A stretch of 64,000 bases of DNA, taken from the NCBI RefSeq assembly GCF_965196975.1, contig NZ_OZ239981.1:3658001-3722000 (forward strand). The letters are read 5' to 3'. This DNA is from Endozoicomonas sp965196975 (lineage in GTDB: Bacteria > Pseudomonadota > Gammaproteobacteria > Pseudomonadales > Endozoicomonadaceae). Of the stretch, positions 17,969 to 26,808 are shown one piece after another. Both the position numbers and the translations under genes were made by a program. The stretch's first letter is position 1. Every line of letters starts with the position of its first letter. The notes beneath the pieces were generated by a model. That model had not been told where the DNA came from. It did not search any database and saw nothing but the letters and a program-made list of their open reading frames with translations.

Positions 17969-18577
17969 ATGAGTAATGTCAAATCGGCCATCTCCAATGC
18001 AGTCTCGGCGTTACCATCACCAAGCTCCTTTTCATTTAAGGAAAAAGTAGAAATGGCAGCTGTAGGAACAATTTACCTTTCTCAAAAAGCATTTGCCATG
18101 GCAAACGCAACTAATGGTTCCGAACCTATTCCTAATGAGGGAGGTAATAGCGAAAGTGGTTGGCCTGCTTGGAAAATAGGCCTTACTGTTGTTGGAGTTA
18201 CTGCTGGAGTGGTAGGAATACCATTGACCGCCTATTGCGCATATCAGAACAAAGAGAGGCTCTTCTCTTCTGAACATCAACCAATTCCCAGCGACCCCAA
18301 TAATGCTGACCCTAAAGATAAGGAACTTGAAGAAATGAGCCAAAAAGGGGCTGACGAAGCTGCAACGGCTTCATCAACAGGCCAGCCGAGTGATGTTAAA
18401 GAACCCAGTCAATCTGACCCACTTTTGAAGGCCCAAGAGGAAAAAGTTGCTGAAGATGATGATGAGATCCCCTCCGTAAAGGTCACCTCTGGAGATGATC
18501 AGCCACTCTCTGGTGAATTGTCTGAAGTACCTCTATCTCCTGAAGCAGAGATTAATATTCAAACAGCCAACACCTGA
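17969..18577 (+). CDS. Hypothetical single-pass membrane protein with acidic tail
   Basis: 202 residues. Residues 1-65 are Ser/Ala/Asn-rich. One membrane segment follows (IGLTVVGVTAGVVGIPLTAYCAY, about residues 70-92), then a hydrophilic tail very rich in Glu, Asp, Ser and Pro. I recognise no family. The ATG lacks a good ribosome-binding site, and coding-like sequence continues upstream in frame, so the N-terminus may be misplaced or truncated. It is placed between the methyltransferase and the cell-division genes. Confidence 0.45.
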   Translation: MSNVKSAISNAVSALPSPSSFSFKEKVEMAAVGTIYLSQKAFAMANATNGSEPIPNEGGNSESGWPAWKIGLTVVGVTAGVVGIPLTAYCAYQNKERLFSSEHQPIPSDPNNADPKDKELEEMSQKGADEAATASSTGQPSDVKEPSQSDPLLKAQEEKVAEDDDEIPSVKVTSGDDQPLSGELSEVPLSPEAEINIQTANT

Positions 18578-18849
18578 TTACTATCGACAATATTATCCCC
18601 AAGTATCTTATGATGTAGTAAAAAGGTTCTACTTTGTACAAACGCCTCTCTAATCTCTAAAATGTAATGGTCTGTGACAACGTCGCAGGCTTACTTGTTT
18701 GTTGAAAACTAATTTGCTGTATATCTCGGTTACCTCATTAAAAATATTACCAAACGAATTAAAAATAAAACGTTGCCAACCATTAAGTCGTTGTTCTGAA
18801 TTTCTCCAGAGGCTATAGTAACCCTAATAACCGAGCATTCAGGGAAGCT

Positions 18850-19059
18850 ATGAAAGAATCCGATTTCATCGCCCTCGACCAGAAAATCAACTACCTGGTT
18901 GCTCTTTGCCAGAAGTTGACCACAGAAAATCGGCAACTTCGGCAGCAGGAGCAGTCCTGGAGAGCTGAGAAAGCAAAGTTGATGGAAAAAAATGACGTTG
19001 CACGCAGTAAAGTAGAAGCGATGATTCAGCGTCTCAGGTCTCTGGAGCATGAGTCATGA
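18850..19059 (+). CDS. ZapB-like coiled-coil protein (TIGR02449 type)
   Basis: 69 residues, almost wholly coiled coil: LDQKINYLVALCQKLTTENR then LRQQEQSWRAEKAKLMEK. This matches the short coiled-coil proteins encoded just before zapA in pseudomonads and relatives (TIGR02449), thought to act at the FtsZ ring. AGGGAAG lies 3 nt before the ATG. It overlaps zapA by 4 nt (ATGA), so translation is coupled. Confidence 0.85.
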   Translation: MKESDFIALDQKINYLVALCQKLTTENRQLRQQEQSWRAEKAKLMEKNDVARSKVEAMIQRLRSLEHES

Positions 19060-19361
19060 CGGATAAATCGTCAGTCACATCTGTCCATATCCTGGACAAG
19101 GAGTACCGTGTTGCCTGCCCCAAAGACAATCAGGACGCACTGCACACGGCTGCCCGCTATCTGAACGAAAAAATGCACGAAATCCGCTCTACGGGCAAAG
19201 TGGTTGGTATCGAGCGTATTGCCGTTATGGCAGCTCTTAACATTAGCTATGAGCTGATGCAGAGCCGCCGCCAGAATGAAGATGAAAAGCTGGACACTCA
19301 GGAACATATTGACCAGCTCCTGGGCAAGCTGGATCAGGCACTTGCAGCTGTCGAGCGGTAA
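19056..19361 (+). CDS. zapA: Cell division protein ZapA
   Basis: 101 residues, the usual length. ZapA binds and cross-links FtsZ filaments at midcell. The N-terminal beta strands (SVHILDKEYRVACPKDNQDA), the LHTAARYLNEKM segment, the central helix start (ERIAVMAALNISYELM) and a C-terminal coiled coil are all present. The ATG overlaps the stop of the upstream gene. Followed by the 6S RNA gene, the standard gammaproteobacterial order. Confidence 0.93.
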   Translation: MTDKSSVTSVHILDKEYRVACPKDNQDALHTAARYLNEKMHEIRSTGKVVGIERIAVMAALNISYELMQSRRQNEDEKLDTQEHIDQLLGKLDQALAAVER

Positions 19362-19408
19362 GCTGATAACCTTTTGTGATTTTCACGAAAACTAATAGCT
19401 GAAAAAAC

Positions 19409-19439
19409 TTGCAGACATCTTCTCAATTGTCGATATAAT
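19409..19439 (+). promoter_or_regulatory. Probable sigma-70 promoter of 6S RNA
   Basis: A consensus -10 TATAAT at 19434-19439 lies 6 nt before the inferred 5' end of 6S RNA. A -35-like TTGCAG at 19409-19414 gives a rather long 19-nt spacer. Confidence 0.6.
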
Positions 19440-19445
19440 GCCGTT

Positions 19446-19630
19446 GAAACCTCCCTGGCCTGTTCGCCAGTCACCATACGTCCCGAGCCGATAATACTAC
19501 CCAGGGGGCTCCTGGCAGGTGCTGGAGTGCAGGTCCGCCTCGTAGCGGAAAGCCCGATTCACCTCAGCAGTCCCCACCGTGACCGTTACGGCCACGGGCA
19601 AACGTGGCAGCGGCAGGGTGGGGAGGTTTC
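19446..19630 (+). ncRNA. ssrS: 6S RNA (SsrS)
   Basis: 185 nt directly after zapA. The ends pair (GAAACCTCCC with GGGGAGGTTTC), the 5' strand of the bulge region contains GTTCGCCAGT and CCCGAGCCGATAATAC, which match known 6S RNAs, and a GC-rich terminal hairpin (GTCCGCCTCGTAGCGGA) is present. 6S RNA mimics an open promoter and sequesters sigma-70 RNA polymerase in stationary phase. Ends are estimated from the terminal helix. Confidence 0.88.
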
Positions 19631-19860
19631 GCCCATTCCCTCTCATAGCCAACATTCTATAAATATTTCAATTGGATAGAGAAAAATATTCCCATCAAAT
19701 CCACTTCATCTGATGCAGTACATATCACCCATTCAGTACACTATTTACATACAATATTAATGAAAAGACCCATAGAAATGCCCGTATTTCTTTAAATACC
19801 AAACGCCCTATTCACTCCTACAGTCTATAGTGTTTAAATGAATTAAGAATAATAAGCTTT

Positions 19861-21084
19861 ATGGAAGGTCTAGTGGCAAAGAGTGAAAGTCTTTCAGATG
19901 CGAAAATCCGCAAGCTCAAGACACCTGAAAAAGAAACAATTCTCCGAGACTCATCAGGTCTTTTACTCCGGATATTTCCTAATGGTCGAAAGCGTTTTGG
20001 ATGGCGCTTTATTGATAAACACAGAAACAGGCGATCACGTATCGAATATGGTGATTATCCCGACCTGTCATTAGATTTTGCAAGACAACTTCATCAACTC
20101 TCTGTAGCTGCCAGAAAGAATGGTAAAGATATCCTTGATAACGAAGTTCGCGCCAATATTTACAAGAAGGTTATGGGTGAAGATGCCATCATCGAGCATC
20201 AACCAGGGATGACTTTCTCCCAATTGGTCAATGACTATTATAACAAGCACATTGAACCCAATAATATTAATCCCAAAGCTTATAACAGGATCAAAAATCA
20301 CCTCTTACCAGTCTTCAAAAATGATAAAGCTGAATCAATACCCGTCGCAAAGATTCAAGATTTTGTGAAGGGAATGAGGGAAAGTGGAAACATCACTGAA
20401 AAGACAATAGCAGACACGATACGCTTTGCGGTCATTATGTACAACCATGCAGTCAAGCAGTTTTGGATCAATAAAAATCCATTTTCAGCTGTGACAATAG
20501 AACGCCAGAAGAGCGTCAGGAAGGAATACTACACCATGGGCGAAATAAAAACCCTCCTGACAAACCCTGATGATATAAAGATTGGAAAAGACTTCTATTT
20601 GATACAAAAAGCACTAATTTTGTCAGGTGTACGAAGGTCTGAACTCATGCATGCCGAGATCAAAGAGTTCGATTTTGACAGTGAAATATGGACAATTCCT
20701 GCAGAACGACTGAAAAACCAGAAGGGTCGAACTCAATCGCAAAAGGAACCTCTCAAGCTTCCTATGTCTAAACAGTTTATCAAAACTATACAGGAAGCCG
20801 TTGACGGCTTTGGAAATGACACCCATGTTTTTGGTAGCAAGCAGAATGCCTTCATTGACAATAGATGGCAGAGGCAAAAAACAGGTCCCTCATCTGACCG
20901 AAACTATCATAATGTAATAACAGAGTACCGCAGATATTATCAACTAGGTCACAAAATCAATCATGATTTCAGACGCTCTATTGAAACAACCCTGGGAAAT
21001 TTGGGAGTAAGTTCCGATATAACAAGCATCATGACAGGTCATTCAAAATCTGGGATAAAAGCCGTATACAATCAAGTGGAGTAG
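19861..21084 (+). pseudogene. int: P4-type tyrosine recombinase (integrase), C-terminal tail cut off by IS481
   Basis: 407 residues read here. The N-terminal DUF4102-type arm-binding domain (SDAKIRKLKTPEKET...LLLRIFPNGRKRFGWRF) is followed by the core-binding and catalytic domains: Arg in LILSGVRRSELMHAE, HDFRRS (His-x-x-Arg), TGHSKSGIKAVYNQ with the nucleophile Tyr. The stop codon is created at the junction with the IS481 element. The frame resumes exactly at 22277, adding a tail of about 69 residues to a TGA at 22484. The catalytic residues are retained, so activity may persist. It lies 230 bp after 6S RNA, suggesting integration near ssrS. A GTG at 19873 preceded by GAAGGT is an alternative start. 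Confidence 0.8.
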
Positions 21085-22276
21085 TTCAGACTTAATCTGA
21101 CATTTTCTTTTCATCAAAAGAAAAGGGTTACCGATTTAGAAAGAAGGTGAGTTCACTGAAATCTAAATCATTAAAGGTGACCCTTATGATTCACACCAAC
21201 CAGAAAATCATCAAGCACAAGGTCGGGCTACTGAACCTTGCAGATGAGCTCGGAAACATCTCTAAAGCCTGTAAAACCATGGGTGTCTCCAGAGATACAT
21301 TTTATCGTTACCGGGATGCTGTTGATGAAGGTGGGGTCGAAGCACTTCTTGATCAAAGCCGAAGAGTTCCAAACCTCAAAAACCGAGTAGACCCCGCTGT
21401 TGAAAAAGCGGTTCTTGAGTATGCGGTAGAAGATCCTGCCCATGGGCAGGCCCGTGTTTCCAATGAACTTCGCAAGCAAGGTATCTTCGTCTCTCCCAGC
21501 GGTGTGAGAAGCATCTGGCTAAGAAATGATCTGGGAAGCTTCAAACTGCGCCTCAAAGCCCTTGAAGAGAAAGTGGCTCGAGAAGGAATCATTCTCACCG
21601 AGTCCCAGGTCAGGGCACTTGAGCGCAAGAAGCTGGATGATGAGGCCAGTGGTGAGATTGACACAGCGCACCCTGGCTACCTTGGTTCACAGGACACTTT
21701 CTATGTTGGAACCTTTAAAGGTGTTGGCCGCGTTTATCAGCAGACTTATGTTGATACTTACTCCAAGGTAGCGCAGGCCAAACTCTATAAGACAAAGACC
21801 CCAATTACGGCTGCAGACCTGCTCAATGACCGCGTGTTGCCATTCTATGAAGCTCAAGAGCTACCTGTGCTCAGAATACTGACAGACAGAGGTACAGAGT
21901 ATTGTGGTCGTGCTGATCAACACGATTATCAACTTTACCTGGCGGTGAACGACATTGAACATACGAAGACGAAAACCCGGCATCCACAAACGAATGGAAT
22001 CTGTGAACGCTTCCATAAAACGATTCTGCAGGAGTTTTATCAACCTGCATTGAGAAAGACGCTGTATACGAGTATTGAGATGATTCAGTCAGATCTGGAC
22101 GAATGGTTAATTCACTACAATACTGAGCGTACCCATCAAGGTAAGCAGTGCAACGGGAGAACGCCGATAGAAACACTGATTGATGGGAAAGAGATCTGGA
22201 AGGAAAAGTTCATAGCCTGAATTTAACCTGACAGACACCTTCTTGAAAATCGGTAACTGTCAGGTCAGGTCTGAAC
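21084..22276 (+). mobile_element. IS481-family element (1193 bp)
   Basis: Ends form imperfect inverted repeats: GTTCAGACTTAATCTGACA on the left and the complement of GTTCAGACCTGACCTGACA on the right. Both continue inward to GTTACCGATTT and AAGAAGGTG. The left copy has an extra palindromic stretch of about 25 bp (TTTTCTTTT...AAAAGAAAA) inside the repeat. No target duplication is visible; the interrupted integrase frame rejoins without any duplicated base. Confidence 0.8.
21186..22220 (+). CDS. IS481-family transposase
   Basis: 344 residues from ATG 21186, preceded by AAAGGTGA; an in-frame start at 21147 is less likely. The N-terminal helix-turn-helix (LGNISKACKTMGVSRDTFYR) precedes an rve/DDE catalytic domain: first Asp in YVDTYSKVAQ, second in ILTDRGTEYCG, Glu in HPQTNGICERFHKT, then the NTERTHQGKQCNGRTP motif typical of IS481/IS3-related enzymes. 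Looks intact. Confidence 0.93.
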   Translation: MIHTNQKIIKHKVGLLNLADELGNISKACKTMGVSRDTFYRYRDAVDEGGVEALLDQSRRVPNLKNRVDPAVEKAVLEYAVEDPAHGQARVSNELRKQGIFVSPSGVRSIWLRNDLGSFKLRLKALEEKVAREGIILTESQVRALERKKLDDEASGEIDTAHPGYLGSQDTFYVGTFKGVGRVYQQTYVDTYSKVAQAKLYKTKTPITAADLLNDRVLPFYEAQELPVLRILTDRGTEYCGRADQHDYQLYLAVNDIEHTKTKTRHPQTNGICERFHKTILQEFYQPALRKTLYTSIEMIQSDLDEWLIHYNTERTHQGKQCNGRTPIETLIDGKEIWKEKFIA

Positions 22277-22484
22277 TTCTACAAATCAAGCATCATTGAT
22301 GCTCTTAATGCGTGTAGCATTTCAGCTCTATGCTGATCTTATTGATTTTTTCTGTGAAGCTGACAATAAGTACCTCCAAGCATTCGACCACCAGAAACTA
22401 TGTCGTCAATTAAGTGAGATATATCAAAAATATCATTTTAACGTCTATCAACTTTCAATGCTGAATGACATTGATCCAGGCTGA
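22277..22484 (+). pseudogene. Detached C-terminal tail of the tyrosine recombinase
   Basis: Reads in frame with the integrase fragment ending at 21084 once the IS481 element is removed (Glu-Tyr-Ser-Thr at the joint) and runs to TGA at 22484. Hydrophobic/aromatic helical tail (MRVAFQLYADLIDFFCEAD). It follows the nucleophilic Tyr, so its loss may or may not abolish recombination. Confidence 0.6.
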
Positions 22485-22489
22485 AACGA

Positions 22490-22681
22490 TTAGGAGCCAG
22501 CATCACTCCACAGTTGTTCCATTGCGGCTTTAACGTCAGTCATTCGCCAGACTCGCCTATTTTTGGTAATCATTCGACCTGGTGGAAATTTCCCATCATT
22601 AATCAGTCGATATATCGTTGGTGATGATAAAGAAGTTAGTCGAGTAATATCTCGAATTGATATAAGTTTTTCAGCTTCCAT
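22490..22681 (-). CDS. AlpA family regulator
   Basis: 63 residues from ATG 22681. Compact MerR-like winged helix: LISIRDITRLTSLSSPTIYR followed by LINDGKFPPGRMITKNRRVW and a closing helix (VKAAMEQLW), the standard AlpA/excisionase pattern of P4-like islands. AlpA proteins activate island excision or integrase expression. Convergent with the recombinase, as often in such islands. The ribosome-binding region GGAGG lies rather far upstream. Confidence 0.85.
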   Translation of the reverse strand: MEAEKLISIRDITRLTSLSSPTIYRLINDGKFPPGRMITKNRRVWRMTDVKAAMEQLWSDAGS

Positions 22682-22733
22682 CCTATACCTACCTGCCTCC
22701 AATGCCCTATTGACCTGATATCATCAGCCGCCA

Positions 22734-23090
22734 CTATTTCCACTTATCGAATACTTTTTCCATCAATCCTTGGCCATCAACCCCCGCACTGCTCATCCAC
22801 CGAGATGGCCATAAATCGTGAGGCAGATAGCCTTCGATCATCAAGTCTGCCTTTGCTCGGTTCTCATAATCCAGGCTAAGTAGCATCTGAAATTCAAATG
22901 GCTTTCCAAATTCCATAGCAATAAGCAACTTAGCGGCTGCTTGGGCACCACTACCGCTGTGCATCAATGACATTTGAGCCAAATCAACAGCCGCAGTCTC
23001 CCTGGTAAAGTTTCGAAGGGTCTGCTCCCTTCTTTCTGCATTTTCTGTGTTTATTGCCTGAATTCTTTTCTCAAGTTCCGATGCAGCCAT
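22734..23090 (-). CDS. Hypothetical island protein
   Basis: 118 residues, mainly helical, with no cysteines. The N-terminus is charged (ELEKRIQAINTENAERREQ). The centre reads SGSGAQAAAKLLIAMEFGKPFEF followed by a segment vaguely like DUF7673 accessory proteins of integrative elements; that resemblance is weak. Upstream of AlpA on the same strand with a 52-bp gap, so probably co-transcribed. Confidence 0.55.
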   Translation of the reverse strand: MAASELEKRIQAINTENAERREQTLRNFTRETAAVDLAQMSLMHSGSGAQAAAKLLIAMEFGKPFEFQMLLSLDYENRAKADLMIEGYLPHDLWPSRWMSSAGVDGQGLMEKVFDKWK

Positions 23091-23331
23091 AATCGCTCCC
23101 TCATATTTGTCCTAGCTTTTTTCCAGATGCATCAATTACAGAATCGTTGATACATCACGCTTATATGTACTGCTTTTATGAGGTTAACGCTTGGCTAGAG
23201 ATTAAGTCAACATCCAAAATGACTTTATCCTTTTTTGATGAATACTTTTTTATAGGTATATTCTTATTTTGATGATATGGTGATAACTGGAATTTAAAAT
23301 AATCATTAGTATTTACCGATGGGAATAGGCT

Positions 23332-24216
23332 GTGTACTACTACTATTATTACCCTCTACAGTCTGGGCTTCCCCCTTTCAGAGAAAGGCTGGATTATCTG
23401 CTTGCAGGAAGGAAGCTATACCCTTGGGCTGCCAATCTTGGAATATCGAGAGGTGCTGCTGAGAAAATGCAGAAAGGTCAGACTCCTGGGTCTGAAATCT
23501 TAAAAGCAATAAATCTGCAGGAAGGCGTTGAACTGACTTGGTTGGTAACCGGAGAAGGAAGAGCATTTCGCATCTATAATGCATCGGACTCAAATGACTT
23601 TTCCAACCATGTTATGCAAATTTTGGCGTCACAAAGAGCCAGTAAACAAGACATATACTTATGCCACGATAACCAGCGAATGGTCATAGCTATCGCCAGT
23701 GAGAAAGAATATAAGTATAGAAATGAAGCAGTTCAATACCGAGCCTGGGAACTCTCCAGCGGCCAATTCTCACAAACTCTATACGACATTCTCGAAAAGC
23801 ACTTTTCATTGCGAGATTCAGGGGAACAAGAAGTAAACTGGTACAGCACTTATGTCGAACCAGCTGAGCTGACTTCCATTATTAAAGGAGAAATGTCGCC
23901 ACTTATACTTTTTGGGGACCAAAAAAAAGTCACCCCTATGCTTGCAGTAGTAAAAGTAGATAATGTCCATAAGGTACTGAAACCCTTACAAGACGATATA
24001 ACAGTGTCTTCAAATTGCTCTGATTCTATTTCCTCCGATTTACTGTACAACGTTATTGATGTGGTGAACTTTTTCTGTGACCGGCAAGCAATTCCATTGA
24101 ACATGAAACAGAGAGCCAAGCTCTATACTGCCATTTATAACCACTGTCAAAGGACTAGTACTGATCCACAAAATTCTGCTACCAGTATTTTACCAAACTT
24201 GCTAGATGTCATTTGA
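23332..24216 (+). CDS. CI-type phage repressor-like regulator
   Basis: 294 residues with a GTG start. The N-terminus carries six consecutive Tyr, then a CI-family helix-turn-helix: FRERLDYLLAGRKLYPWAAN, LGISRGAAEKMQKGQTPGSE, and ELTWLVTGEG, the sequence usual at the end of such domains. The long C-terminal part (residues 80-294) is not a recognisable S24 peptidase; no Ser-Lys pair stands out. It is convergent with the CBASS operon and divergent from the small island genes, so it may control either, in the manner of a prophage/island switch. The start is uncertain. Confidence 0.65.
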   Translation: MYYYYYYPLQSGLPPFRERLDYLLAGRKLYPWAANLGISRGAAEKMQKGQTPGSEILKAINLQEGVELTWLVTGEGRAFRIYNASDSNDFSNHVMQILASQRASKQDIYLCHDNQRMVIAIASEKEYKYRNEAVQYRAWELSSGQFSQTLYDILEKHFSLRDSGEQEVNWYSTYVEPAELTSIIKGEMSPLILFGDQKKVTPMLAVVKVDNVHKVLKPLQDDITVSSNCSDSISSDLLYNVIDVVNFFCDRQAIPLNMKQRAKLYTAIYNHCQRTSTDPQNSATSILPNLLDVI

Positions 24217-24274
24217 TTACAAATATCCAGTAAAATTGAGCTTGGTTATAATCGTTACAGGGCAATTATCAAGC

Positions 24275-24697
24275 TCAATTGGCAGCATTACATAGCTCTC
24301 GCTCCCCTCCAGATTTGATACCACTTATTCTGCCCTCGCTACATGAGGTATGATATTTTTTCACCCCATGCTGGGAAAGCTCCAGAGCCCACTCGTAACT
24401 GTTAGTTTGTGGGTTAAAGTTATGAATCACCCAGTTTTTGTGAACACCTTCCTGAAATCTTCTTCCAAGTTCAATAGCAAAACTGGACTGTACTGATAGA
24501 AAGATATGAACCCGTTTGCACTGGGGTAAAGCGGATAAATCATCAATCATTCGCCCTACTTCTGCACTGAGTTCCACAAGATTATCCTGATTCTTGATCA
24601 AGTTACGCTCACAACGTTCACTGGACTCTACAACAACGGTCGACTCCCGAAGAGCTGACGGAAGTTGTTCTTTCGTAATGGGTGTCGTAAAGCCAAT
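24275..24697 (-). pseudogene. C-terminal half of CBASS 2TM-SAVED effector (Cap14-like)
   Basis: 140 residues to the stop. VHIFLSVQSSFAIELGRRFQ followed by NWVIHNFNPQTNSYEWALEL is the classic end of a SAVED cyclic-nucleotide sensor domain. It joins in frame to the fragment at 26089-26801 when the IS and one copy of the 8-bp duplication are removed, giving a 375-residue protein. After insertion this half has no native start; a frame beginning inside the IS reads into it but would lack the membrane segments. Confidence 0.85.
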
Positions 24698-26088
24698 GGG
24701 TGCTCTCTCTGAATGATTGAAACAATAGTGCTCTATTTTCACAGCTACTATGGGAACACCACTCATAATAGTTAACTGTCATGCCCGCTTCTGTTATTTC
24801 CAGCTCTACCAAAAGCATCGTTTTGCAAATTGAAGTTTCTATAGATTCAGGCAACATGCTGAATCTTGAAGATAGTTTACAGCGTGCACTCAATGAAGCC
24901 GGGCAGCTTGGAACAAAAGAGTTATTGGGGCTATTTGAATCACCCAATAAAGAACCTATCGTCGTTAATCAGCAGAAGTGGAACTACAAAGGAAAGGTTC
25001 TTAAGCACTATGAAACCTTATACGGTCGTATACCTTTGGAGCGCTCCGTATATCAGGGTGTCAGAGGTGGCAGTACTCTGGCAGCACTTGATCTTCGTGC
25101 CGGTATTATTGGTTCAGCTACCCCCAAATTTGCCAAGTCTATCGCCTGGAAATACAGCCAGATGCCAGCGCCTGCGGTAAAAGAAGATTTTGAGACCAAC
25201 CATCAAAGGACGCTTTCAAATTCTTATATCAAGCATTTATCGGACAGAGTAGGTGCATTAATTGAAGACCAGCAAGACACTCACTACCACCTTCCTCCAC
25301 TAAAAGAGCCTGTTGAAACAATAGCCATTGGTCTGGATGGAACCTGCATGCTGCTTTGTGAAGAAGGCTGGAGGGAAGCCATGTGTGGGACATTGAGCCT
25401 ATATTCTGCAGATGGAGACAGGCTCCACACGATATATACAGCCAGTTCGCCAGAGTATGGTAAACAAAGCTTTATGAGCAAGCTCGACGAGGAGATTGCA
25501 GATCTAAAACGACTCTACCCAAATGCCACATACATCGGGGTAGCTGACGGGGCTAGAGAAAACTGGAGTTATTTGAAACAACATACCTCTGGGCAGATAC
25601 TCGATTTTTATCATGCATCTGAATATTTAGCTGGAGCAGCGGAAGCACTGTTTCCAACCAGTAAGGCGAAGCGACACCAGTGGCTTGAAGACAGGCTACA
25701 TAGTTTGAAAAACAAGCGTGGAGCAGCCAAAAAAATCCTTCAGGAAATTGAATCAGCCGAGCTCCCGAAAAAGACAATCGCACTGACAGAGAAGCGCTAC
25801 AAAGCTGTGAGCTATTTTACAAACAATCACCAGTTAATGAATTATCATCAGGCGCTTAAACGCCATTGGCCAATAGGTTCAGGAGTTACTGAAGCGGCTT
25901 GTAAGACTCTGGTAAAGCAACGATTATGTGGTTCTGGAATGAGGTGGAAAGCAACAGGAGCGGAAGTGCTTTTGACAACAAGAGCACTGATCCAGAGTAA
26001 GGGGCGCTGGGAACAACTTTGGTCTGAGTTCATGACTGGAAAGGTTGAAGCTAACCTATGAGTCAGTTATCAAATTGAGAGAGCACCC
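24698..26088 (+). mobile_element. ISKra4-family insertion sequence, copy 1 (1391 bp)
   Basis: Ends GGGTGCTCTCTC and GAGAGAGCACCC, flanked by the 8-bp duplication AAGCCAAT (24690-24697 and 26089-26096). It is inserted in the SAVED effector gene. A second copy of the same length and encoded protein is at 62452-63842. Confidence 0.9.
24781..26061 (+). CDS. ISKra4-family transposase, copy 1
   Basis: 426 residues. DDE-type with AIGLDGTCMLL (first Asp), IGVADGARENWSYL (second Asp), FYHASEYLAGAAE, and the C-terminal WPIGSGVTEAACKTLVKQRL carrying Glu, followed by CGSGMRW. These are the conserved blocks of ISKra4 transposases. The Cys-containing N-terminus usual for some subgroups is not obvious. Intact. 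Confidence 0.9.
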   Translation: MPASVISSSTKSIVLQIEVSIDSGNMLNLEDSLQRALNEAGQLGTKELLGLFESPNKEPIVVNQQKWNYKGKVLKHYETLYGRIPLERSVYQGVRGGSTLAALDLRAGIIGSATPKFAKSIAWKYSQMPAPAVKEDFETNHQRTLSNSYIKHLSDRVGALIEDQQDTHYHLPPLKEPVETIAIGLDGTCMLLCEEGWREAMCGTLSLYSADGDRLHTIYTASSPEYGKQSFMSKLDEEIADLKRLYPNATYIGVADGARENWSYLKQHTSGQILDFYHASEYLAGAAEALFPTSKAKRHQWLEDRLHSLKNKRGAAKKILQEIESAELPKKTIALTEKRYKAVSYFTNNHQLMNYHQALKRHWPIGSGVTEAACKTLVKQRLCGSGMRWKATGAEVLLTTRALIQSKGRWEQLWSEFMTGKVEANL

Positions 26089-26801
26089 AAGCCAATGGCG
26101 ATTCCTGCATCACCGCTGGCATTAATAGACGACTGAGGTTGCACCACCTCGGTTAATGAGATGCTCTTGTTTTCATCATCCAGCAGAGACCACTTACCCT
26201 GCTTGTGAAATTTATCGAAATAAATTATCTCAGCGGAGACATTTCGAAGTAATGCTCCATAAGCCAGCATAAAAGGCACTCTCGCCAATCCGCCCATATA
26301 GACCCGCTGACACTTCCCATGAAGAATAAATCGCTTAAAAATATCAACTTCTAGTTCTGCGTTGTAACGAACAACCTGTTCCTCGATATTTTCCTTGCGA
26401 CCCTGAGGCACTCCAAGCGCCACCGACTCCCGGCAGAATTCTTTCTCGGTCGGGTCCAACACCTCATCGGGAAAGTCGTTAGACACACCGGGCATTGCGG
26501 AAATGAACACCTTTGCAGTATGTCGTGTTGTCATATTCCACTCAGAGTAAATCAGTAATGCACCAACTATAGCCAGAAAAGCAGATAAGAACATTCCATA
26601 TACAGAAGCTTCTTGCCCCGTTAAGGTAATAGAGTCAATCAGATATCCACTTTCAAACTCAACAGCAAGTACACCAATCGAGAAAAAAACTGACGGCATA
26701 GCTAATACACAAAGCCCAGCCCCCCATTTAGTTTTTGGATACGCCGTCCTTTTGAGCCTCAGGGCTGTTAAAGCCAGCCATTTGAACCTCTCCCAGTACA
26801 T
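26089..26801 (-). pseudogene. N-terminal half of CBASS 2TM-SAVED effector (Cap14-like)
   Basis: Starts at ATG 26801, 7 nt after the E1/E2/JAB gene. Two membrane helices (about residues 28-50, GLCVLAMPSVFFSIGVLAVEF, and 66-88, SVYGMFLSAFLAIVGALLIY) precede the first half of the SAVED domain (KVFISAMPGVSNDFPDEVLD ... CQRVYMGGLARVPFMLAYGA). This 2TM-SAVED layout is that of the CBASS effector Cap14, which senses the CD-NTase product and is proposed to disrupt membranes. The frame runs into the IS after codon 237, so the effector should be inactive. Confidence 0.85.
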
Positions 26802-26808
26802 ATGTTCC

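Noticed and set aside
24275..24766. A free-standing 163-residue gene starting within the IS
   Set aside because: Its first 23 codons are IS sequence read backwards; the rest is the SAVED C-terminus joined in frame to 26089-26801.
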